Origin: Bacteroidaceae bacterium
GTDB taxonomy: Bacteria; Bacteroidota; Bacteroidia; Bacteroidales; Bacteroidaceae
DNA: 64,000 nucleotides
Direction of reading: 5' to 3'
Assembly: GCA_017617575.1 (NCBI GenBank)
Contig: JAFZVY010000052.1
Location: 1 to 64,000, forward strand
In this document: one piece after another, positions 18,360-28,146 of the stretch
Position numbering within the stretch: position 1 is the first letter of the stretch
How the letters are laid out: each line of letters begins with the position of its first letter
Translations under genes and position numbers: made by a program
The notes under the pieces: generated by a model
Told to the model about the DNA's origin: nothing
Databases searched by the model: none
The model's input: the letters and a program-made list of their open reading frames with translations, nothing else

Positions 18360-19322
18360 TCAAGACTTTAACTTTGTTCTACAAACGCAACTAATATTCA
18401 AATGAGCATTTGCCATAGAACTATAATAACTCACAACTTTATAAAAGCGATCTTGTGAAAAGAAATAACCAGACAAATTTAATTGAATATCTCGTCCATC
18501 TTTCAAAGCAATTCTAAGTTCATCACGGCTTCCTGTTACTCTCTTACATTCAGTAACTTCATTCCAAGGAATGAATCCCACTGGCCACTCTTGTGAATAT
18601 TTATTTTTTGACTTCGTATAAATACCATCACAATTAAAATAGATAAACTCCTTATTCTTTTTTAGCCAAAACATTATTACCAACGAAACTATAAGAGTTG
18701 CTGCAAAAAGACAATATTTCACCCAAGGAACAATGTTGTCATCATCAAATATTGCACCACTCGTTAAAATTGCAAAAAAAGCAACTATCCCATATCCTAT
18801 CCATACGTTATGATATGTTACTTCGTACTTTTCGCCAAAATTATATTTCTGGTATGAGGATGATGTCTGTGCCTTCGTAGATGACTCCTGTATTTTATTA
18901 TTGGAAGCCTTCGTTTCGCCTGACAGATTCATTACATAGCCGTCAGGATAATAGACAATATAACTCTCCACATCAAAGAATGCAACATCATGTTCCTTTG
19001 CCTTTTCCTGTGACAACTTATACGCATCCTCAGCATCCGACCACGCAAACGCACAATATATAGCATCCTTGGCAATACAATAATCACACATATAATGCTC
19101 ACCTTCATCCGCTTCGTCATCAGAAGGAGCAAACTCTCCATTCAAAGGTGGAAAAATATCCTTCATCTCAAGGAACCATTTCTGAAGCTCAGGGGTCGCA
19201 TGCTTGTAATCATTATAATCTATATCTTCTTCCCATTCAGTAACCTTATTATACCAGTTCAGGAAGTCTTCTTTTCTTTCAAAACGCTTGTGCTTATCCA
19301 GCACCATCAAGTCATAGCTCAT
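18360..19322 (-). CDS. Hypothetical protein with two membrane helices
   Basis: A 320-residue protein of unknown function. The N-terminus (MSYDLMVLDK, followed by a Trp-rich helix and a DYCIAKDAIYCAFAW segment) resembles a domain found at the start of many uncharacterised bacterial proteins. After about residue 130 a Ser/Thr/Gln linker leads to two membrane helices (about 176-195 and 203-222). The C-terminal about 95 residues look like a PH-like beta domain (GIYTKSKNKYSQEWPVGFIPW). A promoter box TATCTTTG on this strand at 19467-19460 gives a leader of about 130 bases. It shares the pattern of membrane helices plus PH-like domain with the gene at 15980-16993. Confidence 0.75.
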   Translation of the reverse strand: MSYDLMVLDKHKRFERKEDFLNWYNKVTEWEEDIDYNDYKHATPELQKWFLEMKDIFPPLNGEFAPSDDEADEGEHYMCDYCIAKDAIYCAFAWSDAEDAYKLSQEKAKEHDVAFFDVESYIVYYPDGYVMNLSGETKASNNKIQESSTKAQTSSSYQKYNFGEKYEVTYHNVWIGYGIVAFFAILTSGAIFDDDNIVPWVKYCLFAATLIVSLVIMFWLKKNKEFIYFNCDGIYTKSKNKYSQEWPVGFIPWNEVTECKRVTGSRDELRIALKDGRDIQLNLSGYFFSQDRFYKVVSYYSSMANAHLNISCVCRTKLKS

Positions 19323-19601
19323 ATATTTTCAGATATCTGTTTGGTAATATTATAACATTATTTCCTATACAGTAGGAAGTTCCATATTAACGGTTCAACA
19401 GTTAGCGACCTACCGTAAAAACCTTACAACCGCATAACCTTATAACCGCACAACCGCCACAAAGATACATAAAATGAATGAAACGAGCAAGCGCAAGCAT
19501 TCCCATTTCATTCCACCTTGCCTACTACAAGTGAGACTAAAACCAACGAATGGCTAAAATTCCCAAATAGATAATTAGAACCTGCGAAAGGAGCAGACAA
19601 C

Positions 19602-19880
19602 AAAAAACCTCCCGCTGCGATGCAACGGGAGGAGAATATGAAAAGCCGGGAGGAGATGTGATGAAACTCCGAGCTAAATAAGATTTGAGCACCCGCACCC
19701 CTTTGTAATCCACCGACACAAGGTTACCTTTCAGACTGGAGCCTCATCGCGGAGATGAGAGTCTTGAGGCGTGGCCCGCCATTAGAATGCGAAGTATTCT
19801 CGGTTTTCAGTATAAAATTGATGAGTATCCCAATCGATCCTATACCCCGGCTGAATCCTTTTTTCTTCTTTTATTTTTGT
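19602..19880 (-). ncRNA. Structured non-coding RNA candidate with its own promoter and terminator
   Basis: On the minus strand an exact promoter (TTTG 19915-19912, 19 bases, TATCTTTG 19892-19885) is followed by about 280 bases without a convincing ORF, ending in an intrinsic terminator: CCTCCCG (19632-19626) with CGGGAGG (19614-19608), then TTTTTT (19607-19602). The body can fold with a closing stem GCCGGGG (19851-19845) with CCCGGC (19650-19645), an inner CCGAG/CTCGG pair, and an apical hairpin CTCATC-TCCGC-GATGAG. Two TCTCCTCCC segments near the 3' end resemble anti-Shine-Dalgarno sequence. I saw none of the conserved motifs of tmRNA, RNase P, SRP RNA or common riboswitches. The layout could suit a 6S RNA, but I cannot assign it. 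Confidence 0.62.
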
Positions 19881-19884
19881 ATTG

Positions 19885-19915
19885 CAAAGATATGTTTTCT
19901 ATTCCTAACGGCAAA
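19885..19915 (-). promoter_or_regulatory. Promoter of the non-coding RNA candidate
   Basis: CAAA at 19912-19915 and CAAAGATA at 19885-19892 on the plus strand read as TTTG-19-TATCTTTG on the minus strand, an exact consensus. Confidence 0.7.
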
Positions 19916-20115
19916 GGAAAAGAGCATCTTTTTTTAATGTTTTTTTAACTTTTTTTGCTGTTTACCCACACACCTTTTATAAAAACAGTTAAAAATGGTA
20001 ATTTAGCACATACGACCTACGGTTATTGCCGTATTTTTTTCTTAAATTTGCCCAAAATATAGGTGGACACAAAAGAATAATTTTTCGTGGATTTCACCTC
20101 AAAAGTAGATATCCA

Positions 20116-21021
20116 ATGGAACAATTAAATATATTTCAAGTAAACTTCTCGCATATACCTAACATTGAAAATGCCGCTCAGATACCTGACAAGATATTTC
20201 TGATCGACAATTTCAATGAAAATAAATGTACCAAGTCAAAGGATATAATGTGTTTTCCTGTTCAGCTCAAGAACACGATACTCATTATATGTACCGCTGG
20301 TTCTGCCGAGTTGTCGATAAACCTCAAGCGTCACACCCTCAAGGAAGGACAGGTTGCCATAATACTTGACGGTGACTTCTTCCAGTGGATATCCAAGTCG
20401 GAGGACATGGAGTGTGCTGCCATAGTCATCAACCACAACATCATGCCTATCAACTTCGACATAAAGAAAGGCATGGAGGCGGCATTCATTATCAAGGAGA
20501 ATCCTATCAACACTCCTTCGTACAAGGATTTCGTGTCCATCATAGCCATATACAATAATATAAAGAGGGTTCTGCTCAATAGCGAGTTCCTGTTCAAGGA
20601 GGAGGTGGCAAAGAGCTACCTTGACATCATCCGTTGCTATGCACTCGACCGCATCATCAGGAGCAACGAACACACGGCAATGGAAGAGCCAAAGAAGTCG
20701 AAGCGCAAGGATGAGATATTCAAGCAGTTCATAGCTGCCGTTCAGGAGAGCTACACGAAGGAGCGCAACGTGATATTCTATGCTGACAAGCTATGCGTAT
20801 CGCCAAAGTACCTTAGTGCCGTTGTCCATGAGGTGAGCGGAAAGCATGCCACACACTGGATAAACGAATACGTCATCCTCGAAAGCAAAGCCATGCTGAA
20901 GGCTGAAGGCGATAGCGTCAAGAACGTGTGCAACCGCCTCAACTTCCCTAACCAAAGCTTCTTCGCAAAATACTTCAAGCAGCACACCGGCATGACGCCA
21001 AGGGAATACAAGAACACGTGA
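20116..21021 (+). CDS. AraC-family transcriptional regulator
   Basis: A 301-residue regulator. The N-terminal about 180 residues form a cupin-like sensor segment (ICTAGSAELSINLKRHTLKE). The C-terminal about 100 residues carry two helix-turn-helix units: DKLCVSPKYLSAVVHEVSG and VCNRLNFPNQSFFAKYFKQH, ending in the family signature GMTPREYK. An earlier ATG at 20026 is rejected because a TAAATTTG promoter box lies at 20043-20050, downstream of it; the ATG at 20116 (MEQLNIF) fits. It lies 160 bases ahead of the altronate dehydratase gene on the same strand and may control it or the glycosidases beyond. The ligand is unknown. Confidence 0.9.
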   Translation: MEQLNIFQVNFSHIPNIENAAQIPDKIFLIDNFNENKCTKSKDIMCFPVQLKNTILIICTAGSAELSINLKRHTLKEGQVAIILDGDFFQWISKSEDMECAAIVINHNIMPINFDIKKGMEAAFIIKENPINTPSYKDFVSIIAIYNNIKRVLLNSEFLFKEEVAKSYLDIIRCYALDRIIRSNEHTAMEEPKKSKRKDEIFKQFIAAVQESYTKERNVIFYADKLCVSPKYLSAVVHEVSGKHATHWINEYVILESKAMLKAEGDSVKNVCNRLNFPNQSFFAKYFKQHTGMTPREYKNT

Positions 21022-21181
21022 GGAATTCATAATTCATAATTCACAATTCATAATTCATAATTACTTTCCAGCGGTTAGTGAGGCCGCTTCACTATGTTCT
21101 TAAATCTTAATTATGAATTGTGAATTATGAATTATCTTAGAGTTCCGGAGACATAAATTTGAAATTTGACATTTAAAATAT

Positions 21182-22723
21182 ATGAAGACTATTCAGATTA
21201 ATCCAGCCGATAACGTGGCGGTAGCTATCGAAGCTATTGCTGCGGGCACAACAGTTAATATTGAGGGCAAGAGCATCACACTCAACAACGATGTTCCTGC
21301 TGGTCATAAATTCCTACTCACAGACCTCAAGGCTGGCGAGAACGTAATCAAGTATGGCTACCCTATCGGTCATCTCAAGGAGGACCATAAGGCAGGCGAT
21401 TTCGTTTGCGACACGAACATCAAGACTAATCTTGAGGGATTGCTTGACTACACTTACGCCCCTGTACCTGAGAGTGAACTTACAAATCCTGCTTATCAGG
21501 AGTGGTTCGGTAATTCTGAACTCCCTACTACATTCAAGGGCTACAGACGTAAGAATGGCGACGTGGGAATCCGTAACGAGGTATGGATTGTTCCTACCGT
21601 AGGTTGCGTAAATGGAGTTGTGACTCAGCTTGCAAACCAACTGAAGCATGAAGTGCTCGACCCTTCTTCCCCACTCTACAGAAAGGAAGGCGCACTTAGG
21701 ATTACAGCATTCCCTCACAACTATGGTTGTTCACAGCTTAGTGACGACCACGAGAACACACGTAAGATTCTCCGTAACCTCGTACTTCACCCAAATGCTG
21801 GTGCCGTACTCATCGTGGGTCTTGGATGTGAGAACAACCAGCCAGACCAGTTCAAGGAACTCCTTGGCGACTACGACGAGGAGCGCATCCGTATGATGGT
21901 AAGCCAGAAGGTTGAGGGTGACGAGGTAGAATACGGAATGAACATACTTCGTGAGCTCTATGCCATAGCATTAAAGGATGAGCGTACAGACATTCCTCTC
22001 AGCGAGCTTCGCGTAGGTCTCAAGTGCGGTGGTTCAGACGGTTTTTCAGGCATCACAGCCAACCCACTCCTCGGAGTGTTCTCCGACTATATCGTAAGCA
22101 AGGGAGGAACGACCGTTCTTACGGAAGTGCCAGAGATGTTTGGTGCAGAGACTATCCTCATGAACCGATGTGCAAACAAGAAGCTCTTTGACGAGACCGT
22201 TTCACTCGTAAATAACTTCAAGCAATATTTCCTCTCTCATGGCGAACCTGTTGGCGAGAACCCATCTCCGGGCAACAAGGCAGGTGGAATCTCAACACTT
22301 GAGGAGAAGGCTCTCGGTTGTACTCAGAAGTGTGGTAAGAGTGCCGTACTTGGTGTGATGGACTATGGCGAGCGTCTCCAGAACAAGGGACTCAACCTTC
22401 TCTCTGCTCCGGGTAACGACCTCGTGGCAAGTACAGCCCTCGCTTCATGTGGATGTCATATCGTGCTCTTCACAACGGGTCGCGGAACTCCATTCGGCAC
22501 ATTCGTTCCAACAATGAAGATTTCGACAAACTCAACGCTTGCAAAGAACAAGCCAACATGGATTGACTTCAACGCAGGTACTATCGTTGAGGGCGAGCCT
22601 ATGAAGGATGTCTTCACTCGCTTTGCCCAGAAGGTCATCTCTGTTGCCAATGGCGAAGAGGCATGGAACGAGAAGAAGAACTATCAGGAGATATCAATCT
22701 TCAAGAACGGAGTAACGCTTTGA
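21182..22723 (+). CDS. uxaA: Altronate dehydratase
   Basis: A 513-residue UxaA-family dehydratase, converting D-altronate to 2-keto-3-deoxygluconate in galacturonate breakdown. The N-terminal about 95 residues are the SAF domain (AGHKFLLTDLKAGENVIKYG). The catalytic part includes the segments GIRNEVWIVPTVGCVN, FPHNYGCSQL, LGCENNQ and KCGGSDGFSG, whose cysteines are typical of metal binding in this family. It is full length with the usual ATG. Other uronate genes (uxaB, uxaC) are not adjacent. The related galactarate dehydratase is longer and differs in its N-terminus, so UxaA is preferred. It ends convergently against the GH97 gene, with a bidirectional terminator between. Confidence 0.93.
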   Translation: MKTIQINPADNVAVAIEAIAAGTTVNIEGKSITLNNDVPAGHKFLLTDLKAGENVIKYGYPIGHLKEDHKAGDFVCDTNIKTNLEGLLDYTYAPVPESELTNPAYQEWFGNSELPTTFKGYRRKNGDVGIRNEVWIVPTVGCVNGVVTQLANQLKHEVLDPSSPLYRKEGALRITAFPHNYGCSQLSDDHENTRKILRNLVLHPNAGAVLIVGLGCENNQPDQFKELLGDYDEERIRMMVSQKVEGDEVEYGMNILRELYAIALKDERTDIPLSELRVGLKCGGSDGFSGITANPLLGVFSDYIVSKGGTTVLTEVPEMFGAETILMNRCANKKLFDETVSLVNNFKQYFLSHGEPVGENPSPGNKAGGISTLEEKALGCTQKCGKSAVLGVMDYGERLQNKGLNLLSAPGNDLVASTALASCGCHIVLFTTGRGTPFGTFVPTMKISTNSTLAKNKPTWIDFNAGTIVEGEPMKDVFTRFAQKVISVANGEEAWNEKKNYQEISIFKNGVTL

Positions 22724-22742
22724 AAAAGCAAAGCCCCCCGAC

Positions 22743-22901
22743 CCCCGAAGGGGGCGGCCATCCGGATTCCAACAAATAATCAAAACAGCTTTAAATAGAC
22801 ATGCCGTTCGGACGCTTGTTCCGAACGGCATGTTAATTATTAATTATTAATTGTTAATTGAATTTGTTCCGGATGGCCACCCCCTTCGGGGGTCGGGGGG
22901 C
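22743..22901. repeat. 34-bp inverted repeats around a bidirectional terminator
   Basis: GCCCCCCGACCCCCGAAGGG and following bases (22743-22776) and the complement at 22868-22901 match at 33 of 34 positions. Inside lies a second hairpin, ATGCCGTTCGGA (22801-22812) with TCCGAACGGCAT (22820-22831). The GC-rich arms contrast with the AT-rich surroundings. Similar GC-rich motifs (CCTCCC..GAGGGG) occur at 34506-34532 and 37133-37160. Confidence 0.75.
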
Positions 22902-22907
22902 CTTAAT

Positions 22908-24875
22908 TTACATCACAACTACTCCTCCGTTTGAAGGGATTGTGACTGTCATATTCTTCTTTGCAGAGACCTTAGCGTCTGTAACACCATTGTTGAGGTA
23001 GAGCTTCACATTCTGCTTAGCATTAAACATAGGAAGGTCAACGTTAAGCTTGAGTGGCTCCTTAGTAGCGTTAACACCTGCTACGTACCACTTGCCATCA
23101 AGAGCCTGACGAGCAAGAACGATGTACTTGCCAGGAACGCCATCAATGAACTTCATGTCCTTCCAACATGTAGGAACAGCCTTCATGAAGTCGAGAGCCC
23201 ATGCAGGAGCATCTGTAAGGTTGTTTGGTGCTACTGCAAAGTTCTGTACTGGAGTCTGGAAGAGTACGGCTGTTGCAAGAGCATACACGTCAGAAGTAAC
23301 ACGAGTTCTTCCGTGTACATTATCCTTAGAATAGTGCTTGTTGAGAGTAGAACCACCGAAGTCCATGTTACCTACGGCATTACGGAGAACAGGGTGGATA
23401 GTAGCTGCAAGAGCCTCTATGTCGTTGTCATACTGACCGAATGCAAGGTTCTCGCTTGCACGTACAGCCTCACAAGAGATGAAGTTAGGGAACATACGCT
23501 CCCAACCACGTGGAAGAGTACAACCGTGGAAGATAATCTCAAGACCATACTCGTTGGCATCGATGAGGATATCCTCATACATCTGCATAGTCTGCTGCTT
23601 GTCAGAACCTACGAAGTCAATCTTCAATCCCTTGACACCTGCGCTCTTGAGCCAAGCCATCTCCTGACGACGCTCAAGCATACGGTGCATCTTACCGCGT
23701 GGACCCTGTGGTGCATCGTTCCAGTAACCGTTTGAGTTGTACCAGAGATACACGCCCACGTTCTTAGTCTTAGCGTATGCAACAAGCTTCTTCATGTTGT
23801 CATAGCCGATGTTTGAATCCCAGAGGGCATCAATAAGAACATACTCATAACCCATGGCAGCAGCAAAGTCGATGTACTCCTGCTGCTCCTTGTAGTTGCA
23901 GCTTGCATCCATACGGATAATCCAGCTCCATGTAGCACGTCCGTACTTGTAATCCTGACTTGCCTTATACTTAGGAGTCACGAGGTCCCACATGATAGAT
24001 GTCTCTGCCATTGGTGCAAGAGTCTCACCTACTGTTATTGTACGCCAAGGAGTATATCCTGGGAGCATGATGCCAGGAGCTGAAGTGCCCACGCCACCAA
24101 ACTCAGAATCCTCTGGGTAAGCGATAGAATATACGTTGTTCTTGCACTCAAGACGACCACCACAGTAGTTACCGTCAACGTTAGTCTCGCAGAGCATTAC
24201 CCAAACGTTTGTAGGAAGAGCCTTCTCACCCTTCTTCACCTTCATCTGGGCAGGATATTTCATATTGAAAAGTGCAGGATAAGTGAATCCACGTCCATGA
24301 CCGTTCTTTCCCATCTCTGCTCCGTACTCGTAGTATGTCTCATAGCTTGGTGCAGTACGAGCGAAACCTGTCTGTGGAGTCATCGCTGGACAGAGATAAG
24401 TAGTAGTACCCTCTGGCATTGTGAATGATGTTGACTCGCTATTAACGAGACAAGCGAGACGGTCCTTCTGTGGCATCATCTGATAGCGGAAAGCCACATT
24501 ATTGTTATCCACGTGGAATGTTACGTTGAAAGCAGCCTTGCCTTCCTTTGAGTAGGAAACAGTCTGCTCTACGGCATTAAACTCGAAGTGAGCCTTCTTT
24601 GCATTAGGAAGGTCGTATGAACCGTTCACAGCCTTTGCTTCAGAAATATTATCCTGCTTGAGTCCCTTAGTGAAGTCACCGATAGAAGTAGCAAGACCGA
24701 GTGGTGAGTTTGTGATAACTTCCCTACCCTTGTACTCAACGTTGTACTGAGGAGTACCGTCGGCATTTACAGAGAGGTTCACCTTCAAAGACCCATCTGG
24801 GCTTGATATTGTCTGTGCACATAGTGCGAGTGGCGCCATAAGGAGGCATCCAACCATTGTAAAGATTTTGTTCAT
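22908..24875 (-). CDS. Glycoside hydrolase family 97 (alpha-glucosidase or alpha-galactosidase)
   Basis: A 655-residue secreted GH97 enzyme. Residues 1-19 are a signal peptide (MNKIFTMVGCLLMAPLALCA). The N-terminal beta-sandwich (SSPDGSLKVNLSVNADGTPQ) is followed by the catalytic barrel from about residue 270, with WSWIIRMDASCNYKEQQEYI, the strand YEYVLIDALWD and GLKIDFVGSDKQ, then a C-terminal beta domain. The Asp of KIDF is where the retaining subgroup carries its nucleophile, so either alpha-galactosidase or alpha-glucosidase activity is possible. I start at the ATG at 24875; a longer start at 24938 lies upstream of a TACCTTTG promoter box (24921-24914). The family acts in the periplasm, and the next gene is a GH35. 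Confidence 0.92.
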   Translation of the reverse strand: MNKIFTMVGCLLMAPLALCAQTISSPDGSLKVNLSVNADGTPQYNVEYKGREVITNSPLGLATSIGDFTKGLKQDNISEAKAVNGSYDLPNAKKAHFEFNAVEQTVSYSKEGKAAFNVTFHVDNNNVAFRYQMMPQKDRLACLVNSESTSFTMPEGTTTYLCPAMTPQTGFARTAPSYETYYEYGAEMGKNGHGRGFTYPALFNMKYPAQMKVKKGEKALPTNVWVMLCETNVDGNYCGGRLECKNNVYSIAYPEDSEFGGVGTSAPGIMLPGYTPWRTITVGETLAPMAETSIMWDLVTPKYKASQDYKYGRATWSWIIRMDASCNYKEQQEYIDFAAAMGYEYVLIDALWDSNIGYDNMKKLVAYAKTKNVGVYLWYNSNGYWNDAPQGPRGKMHRMLERRQEMAWLKSAGVKGLKIDFVGSDKQQTMQMYEDILIDANEYGLEIIFHGCTLPRGWERMFPNFISCEAVRASENLAFGQYDNDIEALAATIHPVLRNAVGNMDFGGSTLNKHYSKDNVHGRTRVTSDVYALATAVLFQTPVQNFAVAPNNLTDAPAWALDFMKAVPTCWKDMKFIDGVPGKYIVLARQALDGKWYVAGVNATKEPLKLNVDLPMFNAKQNVKLYLNNGVTDAKVSAKKNMTVTIPSNGGVVVM

Positions 24876-25132
24876 TATATCAGTATTAAGTTTATATTGT
24901 AGTTTCACGTCTGCAAAGGTAAAGATTTTTTCCGACAAGCCACGTAAAACTTTGTAACCTATTCATGCTCTTTTGTTACAAATTCGAGAGAAATGAGAAG
25001 ATAAGACGATAGTATAGTACAAAAACAAGATGACTGGAAACTCTAGATAATCCAGACCTTCCAGCCATCCATGTATAAATCTTAATTACTGCCCACCTGT
25101 CTGCGAGGCAGCTTCACTTAGTTCTTAAATCC

Positions 25133-27493
25133 TCAGAACTTGAACTGGTTTTTCTTCACATATATCTTATAGTTCTTGATTGCACCCGGAACGTTGCTTT
25201 CCATACGTGGGAGGTACTGGAGAGCTGTCACGGTGCGCTCCTTGCCAAGGTCTATGATGATATGATGAGGGAACTTGACACCCTTGAGGGTTGACCAGAA
25301 TGTAGATTCCTGAAGGTCGTAAATCTTATCGCCTGCACGGTTACCTGTCTGGATGTCCTCTGAGTCAGCGTATGAAATCTTCCATGGCTCACGTGAGAGA
25401 CGCTCACCATTCTCGTCGAGGAGATAAAGCTCTGCGATACAAGCGTACTCGTTGCCGTTGTGGTTGTCGAGAGCCTCAAGACACACATAGCGACCTGTCT
25501 GAGGTGCAGAGAACTTAACCTCCTGCCATCCGTTGCCTGCCTTGAACTGACCTGCTGCCACTGGCTTCTCACCTGCGAGTGAGAGGTTCTGTCCTTCCTT
25601 GCGATGGATAGGTGGCTCAGCGTTCTGGAGCTTGTCGATGATAGGCTTGTTGAGTCCCTCGCTCTTAGCCTCTGTAGGGCCTACGATGTCGAGAACGATA
25701 ATCTCGTTCTTACCCTTCTTGAGCCAGCATCCTGGGCAGTAGAGTGTCTGCTGAGGACCAATCTCCCAGATACGTCCGAGAGCATGTCCATTGACATACA
25801 CAAGTCCCTTGCCGAATGACTCGAAGTTGAGGAATGTATCGCCAATCTTGCTTACTGTGAACTGTGCCTTGTAGTAACCCGGAACACGGTCGCCGTTCTT
25901 GAGTGGCTTAACGTCCGTAAGTGGCTTGTATGCCTGCTTCTGCATATACTCGTAAGTGTCTGGGAAGAGGTAGTTCTTCCAGTTCTTGAGCTGTGCTGTA
26001 TAGTCATTGCCGTCAATCTCTATTGTGAGGTCAACAGTTCCCTCGATACCCTTGAAGTCCTTGATGGCACGTCCGAAGTTGATACGTCCCATAGCCTCCA
26101 CGAGGATGTCGAGCTGAGCACCCTTGCGACAAGATGGGAGTACGAGGTCCTTGTCACCGTTGCGACGGTCAAGGTTGCCGATGTACTTGCCGTCCACATA
26201 TATCTGGAGGTAGTCGTGACCACCTGCTATGTGGAGCTTGGCTGGCTTCTTGAGCTCAGGGAGCGATGTGCGGTAGAGGATTGAACCCCATCCCTGATTG
26301 AACTCCTCCATTGTCTTCACCTTCTCTGTCACGATTGGCTCTGGAAGGTTGTCGAATACTGGCGCATACTCCGTGAAGCGGAATGAAGGCACGGTAGTCG
26401 TAGCTATAGCCTTTGGAACAGCTGGAAGCTTCTTCTTTGAATACTGCTGGAGCATCTCTCGAAGCTCTGTATATTTAGGAGTAGCCTGTCCGTACTCGTT
26501 GATAGGAGCATCATAGTCGTATGATGTCACGTCAGGAGCAAAGCCCGGAGAGTTGGCACCAGCCCAGTGGCCGAATGATGTACCTCCGTGAGTCATATAG
26601 AGTGAGAATGAGATATTCTTGTCGAGCATCTCCTTCATACCTGCCACCATGTCCTTTGACGAACGTGTCTCGTGCTTGCCACCCCACTTGTCAAACCATC
26701 CGCTCCAGAACTCAGAGCACATCAATGGTGCGTCTGGGCGCAACTGCTTGAGCTTGCGGAACTGGTCGTCGATGTTGGCACCCGTACCGAAGTTCATCGT
26801 CCATACGAGGTCGTCAAGACCGTTGTCGGTGAAGTTGCTTGACCAGTCACACTGGAAGAGTGCCACCTTGTCGAAGCCCACGCTACGGAGACAGTCACGT
26901 ATCTCGCTCACGTATGGCTTGTTCTTGCCGTATGAGCCGTACTCGTTCTCCACCTGTACCATAATGATAGGACCGCCGTTCTGAATAGTGAGTCCTGCGA
27001 GCTGCTTGCCCACTTCCTTCTCAAATATCTTCACGCGCTCCATGAAGTATGGGTCCTGCTCACGAAGCTTGATGTCCTTCTTCTTCAGGAGCCACCAAGG
27101 CAGACCACCCATCTCCCATTCAGCACAAACGTATGGACCCGGGCGAACGATGACGTACATACCGTTCTTCTGTGCAAGACGACAGAACTCAGCCACGTTG
27201 TTGTTGCCCGACCAGTCGAACACACCTTCCTTCTGCTCGTGGATGTTCCAGAAAATATAGATACAGATTGTGTTCATACCAAGAGCCTTACACATCTTGA
27301 TACGATGCTCCCAGTATTGCTGTGGAATACGAGGATAGTGGATTTCAGCAGCCTTAACGACGAATGGCTCGCCATTGAGCATGAACGCTCCCTTGCCTGC
27401 CTCAAACGTGCCAGGCTTCTGTGCCATAGCCGTGTTTGGAACGAATGTCAAGGATGCTAATCCGATTGACATGATTGATAGTAATCTCTTCAT
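25133..27493 (-). CDS. Beta-galactosidase, glycoside hydrolase family 35
   Basis: A 786-residue secreted GH35 enzyme that removes terminal beta-galactosyl residues. A signal peptide covers about residues 1-24. The barrel domain begins with AAEIHYPRIPQQYWEHRI; the acid/base is in VQVENEYGSYG and the nucleophile Glu is in CSEFWSGWFDKWG. Two beta-sandwich domains follow (about 395-640). The last about 130 residues form an F5/8-type carbohydrate-binding module (ATDNHNGNEYACIAELYL-like region through KERTVTALQYLPR). It lies upstream of the GH97 gene on the same strand, with about 260 bases between them. A minus-strand promoter box TATATTTG is at 27747-27740. The pairing suggests use of galactosylated plant or host glycans. 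Confidence 0.93.
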   Translation of the reverse strand: MKRLLSIMSIGLASLTFVPNTAMAQKPGTFEAGKGAFMLNGEPFVVKAAEIHYPRIPQQYWEHRIKMCKALGMNTICIYIFWNIHEQKEGVFDWSGNNNVAEFCRLAQKNGMYVIVRPGPYVCAEWEMGGLPWWLLKKKDIKLREQDPYFMERVKIFEKEVGKQLAGLTIQNGGPIIMVQVENEYGSYGKNKPYVSEIRDCLRSVGFDKVALFQCDWSSNFTDNGLDDLVWTMNFGTGANIDDQFRKLKQLRPDAPLMCSEFWSGWFDKWGGKHETRSSKDMVAGMKEMLDKNISFSLYMTHGGTSFGHWAGANSPGFAPDVTSYDYDAPINEYGQATPKYTELREMLQQYSKKKLPAVPKAIATTTVPSFRFTEYAPVFDNLPEPIVTEKVKTMEEFNQGWGSILYRTSLPELKKPAKLHIAGGHDYLQIYVDGKYIGNLDRRNGDKDLVLPSCRKGAQLDILVEAMGRINFGRAIKDFKGIEGTVDLTIEIDGNDYTAQLKNWKNYLFPDTYEYMQKQAYKPLTDVKPLKNGDRVPGYYKAQFTVSKIGDTFLNFESFGKGLVYVNGHALGRIWEIGPQQTLYCPGCWLKKGKNEIIVLDIVGPTEAKSEGLNKPIIDKLQNAEPPIHRKEGQNLSLAGEKPVAAGQFKAGNGWQEVKFSAPQTGRYVCLEALDNHNGNEYACIAELYLLDENGERLSREPWKISYADSEDIQTGNRAGDKIYDLQESTFWSTLKGVKFPHHIIIDLGKERTVTALQYLPRMESNVPGAIKNYKIYVKKNQFKF

Positions 27494-27796
27494 AGATTTA
27501 TTGATAGTATATATAAGTTTTTAAGTTTGTGAGTTTTTAAGTTTTTATGTTCTCGCGGAATGCGGAATAAAAAAGAACGAAAATTTGTTTTTAGATGACG
27601 CCTATGACGCACCTTTTCATCTTCTAAATCTTAATTTTTAATTCTTAAATCTTAATTTCCCTATAGCGAGCTTGCTTTTTTAACTTTTAACTTTTAATTT
27701 TTAACTCCCCCATGGGAATGGGGGGCTGCGTTTCGCTTGCAAATATAGCAATTCTACTTGATTTATCGTAACGAATAACTAAAAAAATACGTACAT

Positions 27797-27827
27797 TTTG
27801 CCGTTTGCCATATTTTACGTAAATTTG
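27797..27827 (+). promoter_or_regulatory. Promoter of the NhaC-type antiporter
   Basis: TTTG (27797-27800), 19 bases, TAAATTTG (27820-27827). The leader is about 310 bases and includes a copy of the CATGAATTTGCCACGAAT-type repeat near 27928-27970, also found at 55030-55080. A divergent box for the GH35 gene is 50 bases to the left. Confidence 0.65.
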
Positions 27828-28146
27828 CACTTAGTTTGAAAGTTTTTTAGAAACGAAAATTAAAAAAATCAAAGAAGATTCTATTACAACGACAATTATG
27901 ACCATTCTTGACAAATAAATTATTTTGCATGAATTGCCATGAATTTGCCACGAATATTCATAAATATTTAATGGCCAATTATATGATAATTCATGCTTCA
28001 AAAAACAGTTATTTTGATAATTATTGTCAAAGAAAAGAAGAAATAATTTTCTTTAATTTTCTAAATTTTCGTTTCCAAAATCACTTGTAGAACAAAGTAA
28101 AATCTATTTTTAACTTTTCACTATTCACTTTTCACTAAAAAAAGGG

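Noticed and set aside
19602..19880. tmRNA, RNase P RNA, SRP RNA or a common riboswitch
   Set aside because: Characteristic conserved blocks (tmRNA 5' and tag region, RNase P CR-I/CR-V, SRP GGAAGCAG-type loop, TPP or cobalamin cores) were not seen.
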